Source: JAIVGV01 sp036389335 (GTDB taxonomy: Bacteria > Acidobacteriota > Blastocatellia > Pyrinomonadales > Pyrinomonadaceae). From it: 64,000 bases of DNA. Where the stretch lies: contig DASVQC010000065.1 in NCBI GenBank assembly GCA_036389335.1, positions 1-64,000 on the forward strand, read 5' to 3'. Made by a program: the position numbers and the translations under genes. Shown piece after piece: positions 55,986 to 64,000 of the stretch. Each line of letters opens with the position of its first letter. The first letter of the stretch is position 1. The notes beneath the pieces are model-generated. The model ran no database searches. It worked only from the letters and a program-made list of their open reading frames with translations, and had not been told where the DNA came from.

Positions 55986-56399
55986 ATGAGCGATCAACTG
56001 CCGCAGGCCCGCACCCCTTACGCGATCAGCGACCCGCGCTTCTCCGTCTCGGCGCAGATGGTGACGACGGCGTTCGAGCTGCCCGGCTTCCGCGTCCGGC
56101 AGAACCTCGGCATCGTCCGCGGCATCGTCGTCCGCTCGCGCAACCTCTTCGTCAACATCGGCGCGATCTTCAACCAGATGGTCGGCGGCAACATCACCGC
56201 ATGGACGAACCTCTGCGAGCAGGCGCGGCGCGAGGCGTTCGACATCATGGTGCAGCACGCCACGGAGATCGGCGCGAACGCGATCATCGGCGCGCGCTAC
56301 GACGCGACCGAGATCGCCACGGGCGTCACGGAAGTCCTCGCCTACGGCACGGCGGTCGTCGTCGATCCGCTCGACGGCGCGGGGATTTACAACTCTTGA
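55986..56399 (+). CDS. YbjQ family protein (UPF0145)
   Basis: A 137-residue protein of the YbjQ/heavy-metal-binding-like family. It has TTAFELPGFRVRQNLGIVRGIVVRSRN near the N-terminus, then ARREAFDIMVQHATEIGANAIIGARYD and the terminal beta strands EVLAYGTAVVV. YbjQ proteins form pentameric rings; the biological role is unknown. GAGGAG sits 9 bp before ATG 55986. The stop overlaps the start of the thioesterase gene. Confidence 0.92.
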   Translation: MSDQLPQARTPYAISDPRFSVSAQMVTTAFELPGFRVRQNLGIVRGIVVRSRNLFVNIGAIFNQMVGGNITAWTNLCEQARREAFDIMVQHATEIGANAIIGARYDATEIATGVTEVLAYGTAVVVDPLDGAGIYNS

Positions 56400-56818
56400 G
56401 CGCGGCGCAACTCCCCGACGATGTCGTCGCTCGGCTGCACGCCGCCTTCGCGCAGGTTCCTTACGCCCGCCTGCTCGGCATCGAGATCGTCAGGCTCGCG
56501 GCGGGCGAGGCCGTCCTCTCCATGCGCGTCCGCCCGGAGTTGACCCGCATGGAGGGCATCCTTCACGGCGGCGCGCTCGCCTCCCTGATGGACTCCGCTT
56601 CCGCCTTCGCCGTCCTCACGCTGCTCGAAGCAGGCGAGCAGACCGTGACGGTTGACCTCGCACTGCACTTCCTGCGCCCCGTCTCCGAGGGTCTGGTCGA
56701 GGCCCGCGGATACGTGCTCCGGGCCGGTCGGCGCGTCTTTACCGTCTCAATCGAGGCCACCGACGACGCCGGTAAAATCGTCGCCACCGCCCTGACGACC
56801 TACCTGAAGACCGCGTAA
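56396..56818 (+). CDS. PaaI-type hotdog thioesterase
   Basis: A 140-residue hotdog-fold protein starting at TTG 56396, whose TTGA overlaps the YbjQ stop. Characteristic segments: MEGILHGGALASLMDSASAFA (the HGG helix region with the catalytic Asp), TVDLALHFLRPVSEG and ATALTTYLKTA. Such enzymes hydrolyse acyl- or aryl-CoA thioesters. The coupling to YbjQ is not understood. The family also includes MenI-type DHNA-CoA thioesterases, but a futalosine pathway would not need that step. Confidence 0.88.
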   Translation: MSAAQLPDDVVARLHAAFAQVPYARLLGIEIVRLAAGEAVLSMRVRPELTRMEGILHGGALASLMDSASAFAVLTLLEAGEQTVTVDLALHFLRPVSEGLVEARGYVLRAGRRVFTVSIEATDDAGKIVATALTTYLKTA

Positions 56819-56886
56819 GTCGTTGATTTAGTGGGAATATCGCCCCCCGGCGGCCCGCTTTCAGTCTGACCGAGCCGCGCGTAAAT

Positions 56887-56931
56887 TGTCATAGACAAAA
56901 CCATTTATTTTTGTAAAAATGTGTTTGTCAC
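56887..56931. promoter_or_regulatory. AT-rich dyads upstream of GGDEF gene
   Basis: TTGTCATAGACAA (56887-56899) is a perfect TTGTC-ATA-GACAA dyad. Shortly after it, TTTTTGTAAAAA is a second perfect dyad. The stretch is by far the most AT-rich in its surroundings and lies 75-115 bp before the GGDEF start, so it is a candidate operator/promoter. No confident -35/-10 pair. Confidence 0.4.
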
Positions 56932-57004
56932 CGCCGTGCTTCCGCGGCGTCACACCGAGAGACCTCTTCCCGAGTCTCCTCTCAGCCTTCCGACGACGGC
57001 TTTC

Positions 57005-58708
57005 ATGCTTTCTCTCTACCAAGCCCTGCTCTCACAGCACCCGCGGCAGCTCTCGCCCATGCGCTGCGCGGAGCAGACCATCGCGCAACTGCACCGCTAC
57101 TTCGAGGACGTGGTGCTGGAGAACAACCTCGCCGCGCTGGTCATCGAGAGCCTGCCCGCGAAAGCCGAGCGCCCGCAGCGCGCGCTGGAACACATCATGT
57201 CGCTCGGGCGCTCGGCCCGCCACGCCTTCTTCTTCGCCGCCCCGAACGACGACCTGCGTAACCTGCCGCTCGGTCGGGCGAAGGAAGGCGCGCGCGAACT
57301 CGTGCTGCTGAACCGCACGATGCAGGAGGGGCGGGACGAGCACTTCGTGATCATCGCCGACGCGCGCTTCTCCGCCCTGCTGGTCTCGCTGCGCGACGAC
57401 GAGGCCGAGGGCGCGGACTCTGCCGCCGGCTCCGAGGTCGTCTGGACGTTCGAGCCCGACATCGTCTACTCGGCCCTCGAATACCTGATGGCGCGCGTGA
57501 CCGCCGAGCGGCTGCCGCAGACCGAGGAGTTCGCCGGGGCGGTGCGCACCTGCATGCCGAAGGCGACCTCGCTGCAACTCACCGTCTCGGTCACGACCAA
57601 GCTCGCGCGCCTGCTTCAGGAGCAGGCCGCGCGCGAGGTCGCCGTCAACCGCATCGCGTCCGCCATCCGCAGTTCTTTGGAGCTGCCGAGCATCCTTCAG
57701 ACGACCGTCAACGAGGTGGGCAACGCCCTCAGCGCGCAGCACTGCGCCCTGCGCGTCGACGGCGAGATCGATCAGCAGCCGACGAACAATTATTACTTCC
57801 GCGACGGCGAGCCGGGCGAGTCTGAGACGGACGAGCTGGTCAACGACCTCAACGCCTACTACACGCGCCTCTCGCGCAAGCACAAGAGCTTCGTGCAGGA
57901 CGGTCGCGATCAGGCGAATGCCGAGGGTCAGGACGAGACGCGGCCCGTCGCCGTCGTGCCGCTGGTCTACCAGCTCCGCTTCATGGGCGCGCTCATGGTG
58001 CGCTCGGACAACTCGCAGCGCATCTGGCAGGAGAGCGAGCTGCTCCTGCTGCGTACCGTGGCCGATCAGGTCGCCGTCGCCGTCAACCACGCCCGCCTCT
58101 ACGAGAAGCAGCAGCAGCTCGCTCTGACCGACAGCCTGACGGGCTGCGTCAACCGCCGCTCCTTCGAGATGCAGCTTGAGCGCGATCTCAGGCTCGCCAC
58201 CCGGATGCGCCAGCCGGTCTCCCTGATCATGCTCGACATCGACCACTTCAAGCGCGTCAACGACACGCACGGGCACGACGCGGGCGACGCGGCGCTGCGC
58301 TTCCTCGCGGACGTTCTGCGCGACGAGCTGCGCGGCGTGGACACGGCGGCGCGCTACGGCGGCGAAGAGTTCGCCGTCATCCTCCCGCAGGCGAACCTCG
58401 ACGGCGCGCTCATCGTCGCCGAGCGGCTGCGCGCGCGCCTTGAGACCACGGACATCCCCGGCATCGGCTGCATCACCGCCTCGTTCGGCATCGCCACCTT
58501 CCCGCTGCACGCCAACTCGCGCAACCAGCTCGTCTCCGCCGCCGACCGCGCCCTCTACGAGGCGAAGCGCGAGGGGCGCAACCGCGTCCGCACGCCCGAC
58601 ACCGAGCCGCGCGAGGTGTCCGACGAGATGTTCGACGTGGTGCGCGAGACGCCGATGAACGAGGCCGAGGCGGGCGCACATCTTTCCGCCGTCACGCCCG
58701 TCGTCTAG
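57005..58708 (+). CDS. GAF-GGDEF diguanylate cyclase
   Basis: A 567-residue protein starting at ATG 57005 (MLSLYQALLSQ). The N-terminal ~200 residues contain a DICT-like sensory segment (YFEDVVLENNLAALVIESLP, VWTFEPDIVYSALEYLM). A GAF domain (about 220-380, RIASAIRSSLELPSILQTTV... LLRTVADQVAVAVNHARL) follows. The C-terminal GGDEF domain shows DSLTGCVNRRSFE, DIDHFKRVNDTHGHDAGD and the active GGEEF (ARYGGEEFAVI). R-G-V-D five residues before GGEEF is an intact I-site. DICT-GAF-GGDEF architecture is found in cyanobacteria and some other phyla. It stands alone. Confidence 0.9.
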   Translation: MLSLYQALLSQHPRQLSPMRCAEQTIAQLHRYFEDVVLENNLAALVIESLPAKAERPQRALEHIMSLGRSARHAFFFAAPNDDLRNLPLGRAKEGARELVLLNRTMQEGRDEHFVIIADARFSALLVSLRDDEAEGADSAAGSEVVWTFEPDIVYSALEYLMARVTAERLPQTEEFAGAVRTCMPKATSLQLTVSVTTKLARLLQEQAAREVAVNRIASAIRSSLELPSILQTTVNEVGNALSAQHCALRVDGEIDQQPTNNYYFRDGEPGESETDELVNDLNAYYTRLSRKHKSFVQDGRDQANAEGQDETRPVAVVPLVYQLRFMGALMVRSDNSQRIWQESELLLLRTVADQVAVAVNHARLYEKQQQLALTDSLTGCVNRRSFEMQLERDLRLATRMRQPVSLIMLDIDHFKRVNDTHGHDAGDAALRFLADVLRDELRGVDTAARYGGEEFAVILPQANLDGALIVAERLRARLETTDIPGIGCITASFGIATFPLHANSRNQLVSAADRALYEAKREGRNRVRTPDTEPREVSDEMFDVVRETPMNEAEAGAHLSAVTPVV

Positions 58709-58880
58709 CGCGCCGCGCCCCGACATTCCAGCCCCCCCGCGACCCGCTCCCCTTACAATTCCGAGGCCGTCCGGCTGAGACCTGTGCGTTTGGCTTTGGG
58801 TGGAAAATCGCGCATCATAGGCGCGAGAGGTTTTTCATCCAGAGTCTAACCGACGGGCTCGGCGCCCGTCCGCCTTCGCG

Positions 58881-60626
58881 ATGCAAGAGTTAAGAAAGTT
58901 CGCGCTCTACTTCCGCCCGTACAGAACGCACCTCGCCGTCGGCATCGTCTGCATCCTCGCGTCCGTCCTCACGGGGCTCTACATCCCGAGGCTGGTCGGG
59001 CAGTCGGTCGACGCCCTGCTGCGCGCGGGCGTGACGTGGGGCGTGCTCTTGCGCTACGCGCTGACGATCCTCGGCGTGAGCCTCGTCAGCGGCGTCTTCC
59101 TCTTCTTCCAGCGGCGCATCCTCATCAACATGTCGCGCCACGTCGAGTACGACCTGCGCCGCGACTTCTACGCGCACCTCCAACAGATGCCGCTCTCCTT
59201 CTTCCAGGCGAACCGCATCGGCGACCTGATGGCGCGCGCGACGAACGATCTGGCCGCCGTGCGCCAGCTCGCCGGCCCCATGATCATGTACACGTTGCAG
59301 ACCGTCCTCGTCGTCGTGATCATCCTCCCGCTGATGCTGCGGATCAGCGTGCGGCTCACGCTCCTGCTCTTCGTCACGATGCCGCTCGTCTCCCTGACGG
59401 TGAAGTACTTCGGGCAGCAGGTGCACACGCGGTTCGAGAAGATTCAGGAGTTCTTCTCGCAGATTTCGGCGCGCGCGCAGGAGAATTTCACGGGCGTGAG
59501 GGTGGTGCGCGCCTACGCGCAGGAGGGCGCGGAGATCGAGGTCTTCAACCGGCTGAACCGGGAGTACGCCGAGCGCAACCTGAGCCTCGTGCGCGTCGAG
59601 GCGATGATGCGCCCGCTGCTGCAATTCTTGATCGGGCTCGGCTACGTCCTCATCCTCTGGTACGGCGGCTCGCTCGCCGTGCGCGGCTCGATGTCGGTCG
59701 GGCAGTTCACCGAGTTCAGCCTCTACCTGACGCGGCTCATCTGGCCCCTCATCGCGCTCGGCTACGTCGTCAACCTCTACCAGCGCGGCACGGCGAGCCT
59801 CAAGCGGATGAACGCGATCTTCGACGCCGAGCCCGCCATCAAGGACGAGCCCGGCGTGCGGGAGCAGCCGCCGATCAAGGGGCGCATCGAGTTTCGCGGC
59901 CTGCATTTCAGCCACGGCGAGGGCCTGCCCGAAGTCCTGCGCGGGATCGATCTGACGATCGAGGCCGGGCAGACCGTCGCCTTCGTCGGTCGGACGGGGA
60001 CGGGCAAATCGACGCTGATGAACCTGATCCCGCGCCTGCTCGACCCGCCGCCCGGCGCGGTGCTCGTCGACGGCGTGGACGTGCGCGACTACCCGCTCGC
60101 GCAGTTGCGCGCGGCGATCGGCTACGTGCCGCAGGAGACGTTCCTCTTCAGCGACGCGCTCGCCGAGAACATCGCGTTCGGCGTCGAGCGCGCGGGGCGC
60201 GCCGAGGTCGAGTGGGCGGCTGAGATCGCGGGCCTCTCGGACGACGTGCGCGGCTTCCCCGAAGGCTTCGACACGCTGGTCGGCGAGCGCGGCATCACGC
60301 TCTCCGGCGGGCAGAAGCAGCGCACCGCCATCGCGCGCGCCGTCATGCGCCAGCCGCGCATCCTCATCCTCGACGACGCGCTCTCGTCCGTGGACACTTA
60401 CACCGAGGAGAAGATCCTCGCGCAACTGCGCGGCGTGATGCGCGAGCGCACGAGCCTCATCGTCTCGCACCGCGTCTCGACCGTCCGCGACGCCGACTTG
60501 ATCTGCGTCCTCGACGGGGGCCACGTCACCGAGCGCGGCACGCACGAGGAGCTGCTCGCCCGCGGCGGCGAGTACGCGGCGCTCTACGAGCGGCAACTGC
60601 TCGAAGAAGAGCTGGCGGCGAGTTAG
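58881..60626 (+). CDS. Heterodimeric ABC exporter, subunit with degenerate site
   Basis: A 581-residue half transporter: six-helix type 1 exporter membrane domain (about 15-310) and nucleotide-binding domain. Walker A is GRTGTGKST, signature LSGGQKQR and Walker B LILDDALSSVD. The catalytic Glu after Walker B is Asp, as in the degenerate half of heterodimeric exporters (TM287, YheI). The next gene supplies the partner with canonical Glu. The pair should form one ATP-driven exporter for a lipid, peptide or drug. Gap to the partner 61 bp. Confidence 0.93.
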   Translation: MQELRKFALYFRPYRTHLAVGIVCILASVLTGLYIPRLVGQSVDALLRAGVTWGVLLRYALTILGVSLVSGVFLFFQRRILINMSRHVEYDLRRDFYAHLQQMPLSFFQANRIGDLMARATNDLAAVRQLAGPMIMYTLQTVLVVVIILPLMLRISVRLTLLLFVTMPLVSLTVKYFGQQVHTRFEKIQEFFSQISARAQENFTGVRVVRAYAQEGAEIEVFNRLNREYAERNLSLVRVEAMMRPLLQFLIGLGYVLILWYGGSLAVRGSMSVGQFTEFSLYLTRLIWPLIALGYVVNLYQRGTASLKRMNAIFDAEPAIKDEPGVREQPPIKGRIEFRGLHFSHGEGLPEVLRGIDLTIEAGQTVAFVGRTGTGKSTLMNLIPRLLDPPPGAVLVDGVDVRDYPLAQLRAAIGYVPQETFLFSDALAENIAFGVERAGRAEVEWAAEIAGLSDDVRGFPEGFDTLVGERGITLSGGQKQRTAIARAVMRQPRILILDDALSSVDTYTEEKILAQLRGVMRERTSLIVSHRVSTVRDADLICVLDGGHVTERGTHEELLARGGEYAALYERQLLEEELAAS

Positions 60627-60687
60627 GCTCGGGATCGGCGCGGGCTGCCCGACGTCAGGGGCGTTATAAGTTTTCTACCGAGGCACG

Positions 60688-62559
60688 ATGTCAACCGCGG
60701 TCAAACAGTTTCACGAAGAAGAGGCGATAGGCAAGACCTACGACTCGCAGATCGCGCGCCGCCTGATGCGCTACCTGCGCCCTTACCTGCGCGTGCTCAC
60801 GCCCGCGCTCCTGCTGACGCTCGCGCTCAACGGGCTGAACGTCCTCTACCCGAAGTTCACCGAGTGGGCCATCGACTGGGAGATCAAGCCCGCGGTCGAG
60901 GGCCGTCTCGACTTCGACCGCGCGTTCTACGGCCTGAAGTGGATCGCCCTCGTCGCGCTCGGCGCGCGCCTGCTCGTCTTCGTCTTCTCCTACGTGCAGT
61001 CGGTCTTGCTGAACACGGTGGGGCAGAAGGTGATGTACGACCTGCGCAGCGAGCTTTACCGGAAGCTGCAACAGCAGGAGGTCGCCTACTTCGACAAGAA
61101 CCCGGTCGGGCGCATCATGACGCGGCTCACCTCGGACGTGGACGCGCTCAACGAGCTGTTCACTTCGGGCATCACGGAAGTCCTCGGCGACGTGGTGATG
61201 ATCGGCGCGATCGTCGTCATCATGGCCCTGATGGACTGGCGGCTCACGCTCGTCACGCTCATCACCGTGCCGCTCCTGCTCGCCGCGACGACGTGGTTCC
61301 GCAAGCACGCGCGCCGCGGCTACGACGCCGTGCGCACCCGGCTCGCGCGCATCAACTCGTTTTTGCAGGAGCACCTGTCGGGCGCGCAGACCGTCCAGAT
61401 TTTCAACCGCGAGCGCAAGTCCAACGCGCAGTTCCACGACCTGAACGACTCGTACCGCAACGCCAACGTCGAGACCATCTTCTACTACGCGGTCTTCTTC
61501 CCGCTCGTCGATCTCATCGGGGCCGTCGGCATCGCGCTCGTCATCTGGTACGGCGGCCACCGCGTGATGCAGACCGGCGGCACGCTCTTGACGCTCGGCG
61601 CGCTCGTCGCCTTCATCCAGTACTCGCAGGCGCTGTTCCAGCCGATCCGCGACATCTCCGACAAGTACAACGTGCTGCAGGCCGCGATGGTCGCCGCGCA
61701 CCGCATCTTCCGCACGCTCGATCAGCCCGTGCTCGTCCTCCCGCCCGCCGCGCCCAAGATGCGCGGGCGCGCGCGCGGTCGCATCGAGTTCGACCGGGTC
61801 TGGTTCGCCTACAAGGGCGAGGACTGGGTCTTGAAGGACGTTTCCTTCACGGTCGAGCCCGGACAGTCGGTCGCGCTCGTCGGCCACACCGGCTCGGGCA
61901 AGACGACGATCACGAACCTCCTGATGCGCTTCTACGACGTGCAGCGCGGGCGCGTCCTGCTCGACGGCGTTGACGTGAGGGAGTGGGACTTGAAAAGCCT
62001 GCGCGAGAACTTCGCCGTCGTGTTGCAGGACGTGTTCCTCTTCAGCGGGACGATCGAGAGCAACATCCGTCTGGGGCGCGAGGAGATCGCGGGGGAGCGC
62101 GTGGAGTGGGCGGCGCGCGAGGTGCACGCCGACGAGTTCATACGCCGCCTGCCGGAAGAGTACAAGGCCGAAGTGCGCGAGCGCGGGGCGGGGCTCTCGG
62201 TCGGGCAGAAGCAGCTCATCAGCTTCGCCCGCGCGCTCGCCTTCGATCCCGCGCTCCTCATCCTCGACGAGGCGACCAGCTCCATCGACACCGAGACGGA
62301 GCAGCTCATCCAGCAGGCCATCGAGCGCGTCATGCGCGACCGCACGTCGATCGTCGTCGCGCACCGCCTCTCGACCGTCCAGAGCGCCGACCGCATCGTC
62401 GTCCTCCACCACGGCGAAATCCGCGAGATGGGCACGCATCAGGAGCTGCTCACGCTGCGCGGCCTCTACTGGCGGCTCTACAAACTCCAGTACGCCGACC
62501 GCTCGCGCGACGACGAGACGCCCGACCTCACGAGCGGGCAGTTGCAGTACGGGGACTGA
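60688..62559 (+). CDS. Heterodimeric ABC exporter, catalytic subunit
   Basis: A 623-residue half transporter: membrane domain about 30-350, then NBD with Walker A GHTGSGKTT, signature LSVGQKQLISFARA and Walker B LLILDEATSSID with canonical Glu. The signature LSVGQ instead of LSGGQ and the intact Glu are exactly the pattern of the consensus half of TM287/288- and YheI/YheH-like heterodimers. It closes the two-gene unit with the upstream subunit. Confidence 0.94.
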   Translation: MSTAVKQFHEEEAIGKTYDSQIARRLMRYLRPYLRVLTPALLLTLALNGLNVLYPKFTEWAIDWEIKPAVEGRLDFDRAFYGLKWIALVALGARLLVFVFSYVQSVLLNTVGQKVMYDLRSELYRKLQQQEVAYFDKNPVGRIMTRLTSDVDALNELFTSGITEVLGDVVMIGAIVVIMALMDWRLTLVTLITVPLLLAATTWFRKHARRGYDAVRTRLARINSFLQEHLSGAQTVQIFNRERKSNAQFHDLNDSYRNANVETIFYYAVFFPLVDLIGAVGIALVIWYGGHRVMQTGGTLLTLGALVAFIQYSQALFQPIRDISDKYNVLQAAMVAAHRIFRTLDQPVLVLPPAAPKMRGRARGRIEFDRVWFAYKGEDWVLKDVSFTVEPGQSVALVGHTGSGKTTITNLLMRFYDVQRGRVLLDGVDVREWDLKSLRENFAVVLQDVFLFSGTIESNIRLGREEIAGERVEWAAREVHADEFIRRLPEEYKAEVRERGAGLSVGQKQLISFARALAFDPALLILDEATSSIDTETEQLIQQAIERVMRDRTSIVVAHRLSTVQSADRIVVLHHGEIREMGTHQELLTLRGLYWRLYKLQYADRSRDDETPDLTSGQLQYGD

Positions 62560-62648
62560 AGAATCGCGGACTACGGATCGGAGGCCGCGGCGTCTCCCGA
62601 TCCGGGGGTTTGCCGTCTCATTTAACGAGCCGCCTCCGCGGTCGCCGC

Positions 62649-63323
62649 CTACAACGCGAGTACGCCCGACAGCTCAAGGACGTACTCCTCGCCCGTCCAC
62701 CTCGGGTGGTAAAAGCGCAGCTCCGTGATCCGTGGATCGTCCGGGACGCCGACGTAGAACTCGGCGCGCGAGCGGTGAAAGACCCGCCGCGCTTGCCCCG
62801 CGATCCCCGGGCCGGGCGGCACCTCGGTCGTGACCACGCGCGGGTCGGCGACGACGTACCAGTGGCGGAGGCGCTGGCTCGCGTCCACCGCGATGTAGAG
62901 GAGACTCTCCGAACTGAGGTCCAGACCGCGCAGCCGCCCCAACGCCCCCTTGCCCTCCCGGCGCTCCACTATTTTCATGACCCGCCCGGCGTACGGCGGT
63001 CCCGGCCCGGTCTCCACCGGCGGGAGTTCAGTCAACTCGGGGGCCGCGGGGTCAATCGTCTCCCACCTGACGTGTAGCATTCGATAACTACTCGGGGCCG
63101 GGGACTCGTCCGTGTCCCTGACCATCTCGTCCGGTACGGAGACTCCCGGCAGTAGTTTTTCCAACCGCCGCTTGAGGATCAGCTCACGGGTCTGGCCGGG
63201 GACGTAGGGGCGGGGCGGGGGCGGCCCCGGCGCGACCCCGCCCTCGCGGCGCGCTTGCGCCGGGCAGATCGGAATCGAGATTAAGAGGACGGCAGCAACC
63301 GTCATCACCCGGCGCAGCTTCAT
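62649..63323 (-). CDS. Secreted protein of unknown function
   Basis: A 224-residue protein. ATG 63323 with GGAGAG upstream. The signal peptide (about 1-22, VMTVAAVLLISIPICPAQA) is followed by a Pro-rich linker (GPPPPRPYVPGQ) and a globular part with KRRLEKLLPGVSVPDEMVRD, LLYIAVDASQRLRHWYVVAD and FYVGVPDDPRITELRFY. The Cys near the cleavage site (IPICPAQ) could alternatively make it a lipoprotein. No family recognised. Convergent with the ABC exporter. Confidence 0.7.
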   Translation of the reverse strand: MKLRRVMTVAAVLLISIPICPAQARREGGVAPGPPPPRPYVPGQTRELILKRRLEKLLPGVSVPDEMVRDTDESPAPSSYRMLHVRWETIDPAAPELTELPPVETGPGPPYAGRVMKIVERREGKGALGRLRGLDLSSESLLYIAVDASQRLRHWYVVADPRVVTTEVPPGPGIAGQARRVFHRSRAEFYVGVPDDPRITELRFYHPRWTGEEYVLELSGVLAL

Positions 63324-63433
63324 CTCTTTGATCTCTCCGGCGGCCCGGCGGCACGCCCTTCCGGGGTACGGGGTGAGAGTGTAGTCCGGGGAGAAGAACT
63401 ACGACCTTACCCGCGCCGCGCGGCCAGAGCCGT

Positions 63434-64000
63434 CTAGGGCTTCGGCGGCGCGGCGGGCATCTGAAAGATCGCGTCGTCCACGGGGACGTTCGTCCTGATG
63501 TCGGTGAACTTGCGCGTGGAGCTGTCGTAGGTGTCGATCGCCGAGATGGTGATCTTGAAGGGCAGCTTGACGCCGCCCACGTCGCGGTAGTCTTCGTAAT
63601 CGACCTGTTCGGGGAGGGCGTTCAAGACCGTCTCGCGCAGCCTCAGCTCGCGCACGAGCAGGCCCGTCTCGCGGTCGAAGAAGTAGCGCACGGTCGTGTC
63701 GGGCTCGCGCCTCTCGACGAGGACGTAGGCGTCGCGGTCGCCGACCTGACGCACGCCGCCGAAGGTCATCCGCGGGAACGGCTGTGCGATCTTGAGGGGC
63801 GAGACGAGCGCGATGCCGCCGCGGATGTCGGAAAGCTCGGCGGGCGTGAACTCGCGCACGCCGCGCGGGGTCTTGATCCAGCCCTTGCCGCCGGAGTAAG
63901 CCTGTCGGATTTCGAAGGCGGGCTGCTGCCCCTGCGCCGGGATGCTCGCCACCACGGCGTACCTGTCCGCGCCCGCGAGCGTGACCTCGACGGGCCACAC
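63434..64000 (-). CDS. Beta-rich envelope protein, C-terminal part (5' end beyond window)
   Basis: The frame is open to the right edge of the window, so only the last ~188 residues are seen. They are beta-rich with repeated strand patterns (VEVTLAGADRYAVVASI, RYFFDRETGLLVRELRL, VDYEDYRDVGGVKLPFKITI) and end NVPVDDAIFQMPAAPPKP. This resembles the C-terminal half of LolA/LolB-like or outer-membrane lipoprotein-sorting-like proteins found in Acidobacteria, often fused to a cytochrome or a zinc protease. The identity of the N-terminal part cannot be told. Confidence 0.6.
   Translation of the reverse strand: MWPVEVTLAGADRYAVVASIPAQGQQPAFEIRQAYSGGKGWIKTPRGVREFTPAELSDIRGGIALVSPLKIAQPFPRMTFGGVRQVGDRDAYVLVERREPDTTVRYFFDRETGLLVRELRLRETVLNALPEQVDYEDYRDVGGVKLPFKITISAIDTYDSSTRKFTDIRTNVPVDDAIFQMPAAPPKP

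Overview
The window is GC-rich DNA with dense same-strand gene runs and strongly G/C-ending codons. The gene content points to an acidobacterium, most likely of the Blastocatellia (Pyrinomonadaceae-like). The evidence is a giant secreted SBBP-repeat/Calx-beta/DUF4214 protein, an ECF sigma factor paired with a Ser/Thr kinase-TPR receptor, futalosine-pathway menaquinone genes (mqnA, mqnC), and many small secreted proteins of unknown function. The taxonomic call is inference from gene content; no rRNA or tRNA gene was seen.

Layout. 1-4.2 kb: C-terminally incomplete surface protein on the minus strand with its promoter. 4.3-7.6 kb: ECF sigma factor and kinase. 7.7-13.5 kb: a nuclease-fold-like protein, a thiolase, a GNAT acetyltransferase, an EamA-like half transporter and a secreted protein. 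13.6-20.2 kb: a PpiD-like foldase, TerC, a FecR-domain protein and a diguanylate cyclase. 20.2-22.8 kb and 37.2-39.6 kb: two related secreted-protein units of lower GC. They share a promoter type, a Cys/Asp-rich C-terminal domain and a similar terminator, and both carry frame disruptions. 23.2-29.3 kb: complete rod-shape operon mreB-mreC-mreD-mrdA-rodA, followed by a methyltransferase. 31.8-35 kb: RNase E/G with a very large disordered insertion. 35.1-37.2 kb: a zinc peptidase/ATP-grasp gene pair. 39.7-47 kb: an MFS/spermidine synthase-like fusion, two SGNH hydrolases, a NodU-type carbamoyltransferase, an SxtJ-like protein and a 52-aa DUF5989-like protein, which look like an envelope or glycan modification module. 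47-52 kb: secreted proteins, including a TolB-like propeller and a LEA-like repeat protein. 52-54.4 kb: mqnC and mqnA. 54.5-58.7 kb: a cyclase-family hydrolase, an alkyltransferase-like DNA repair protein, YbjQ, a thioesterase and a second GGDEF protein. 58.9-62.6 kb: a heterodimeric ABC exporter. 62.6-64 kb: two secreted proteins, the last cut by the window edge.

The most distinctive feature lies between the genes. One ~136-bp imperfect palindrome is present in five dispersed copies. At least six further word families form inverted arrays of 7-10-bp tandem repeats, placed immediately upstream of start codons. All four junctions of the mre/rod operon carry such arrays, and two of them combine more than one family. 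These elements, the shared Ca-binding-like tail domain, and the carbamoyltransferase and ATP-grasp modules are the best candidates for new biology here. Four gene interruptions sit at short C-rich homopolymer runs, so sequencing error must be excluded before they are called pseudogenes.
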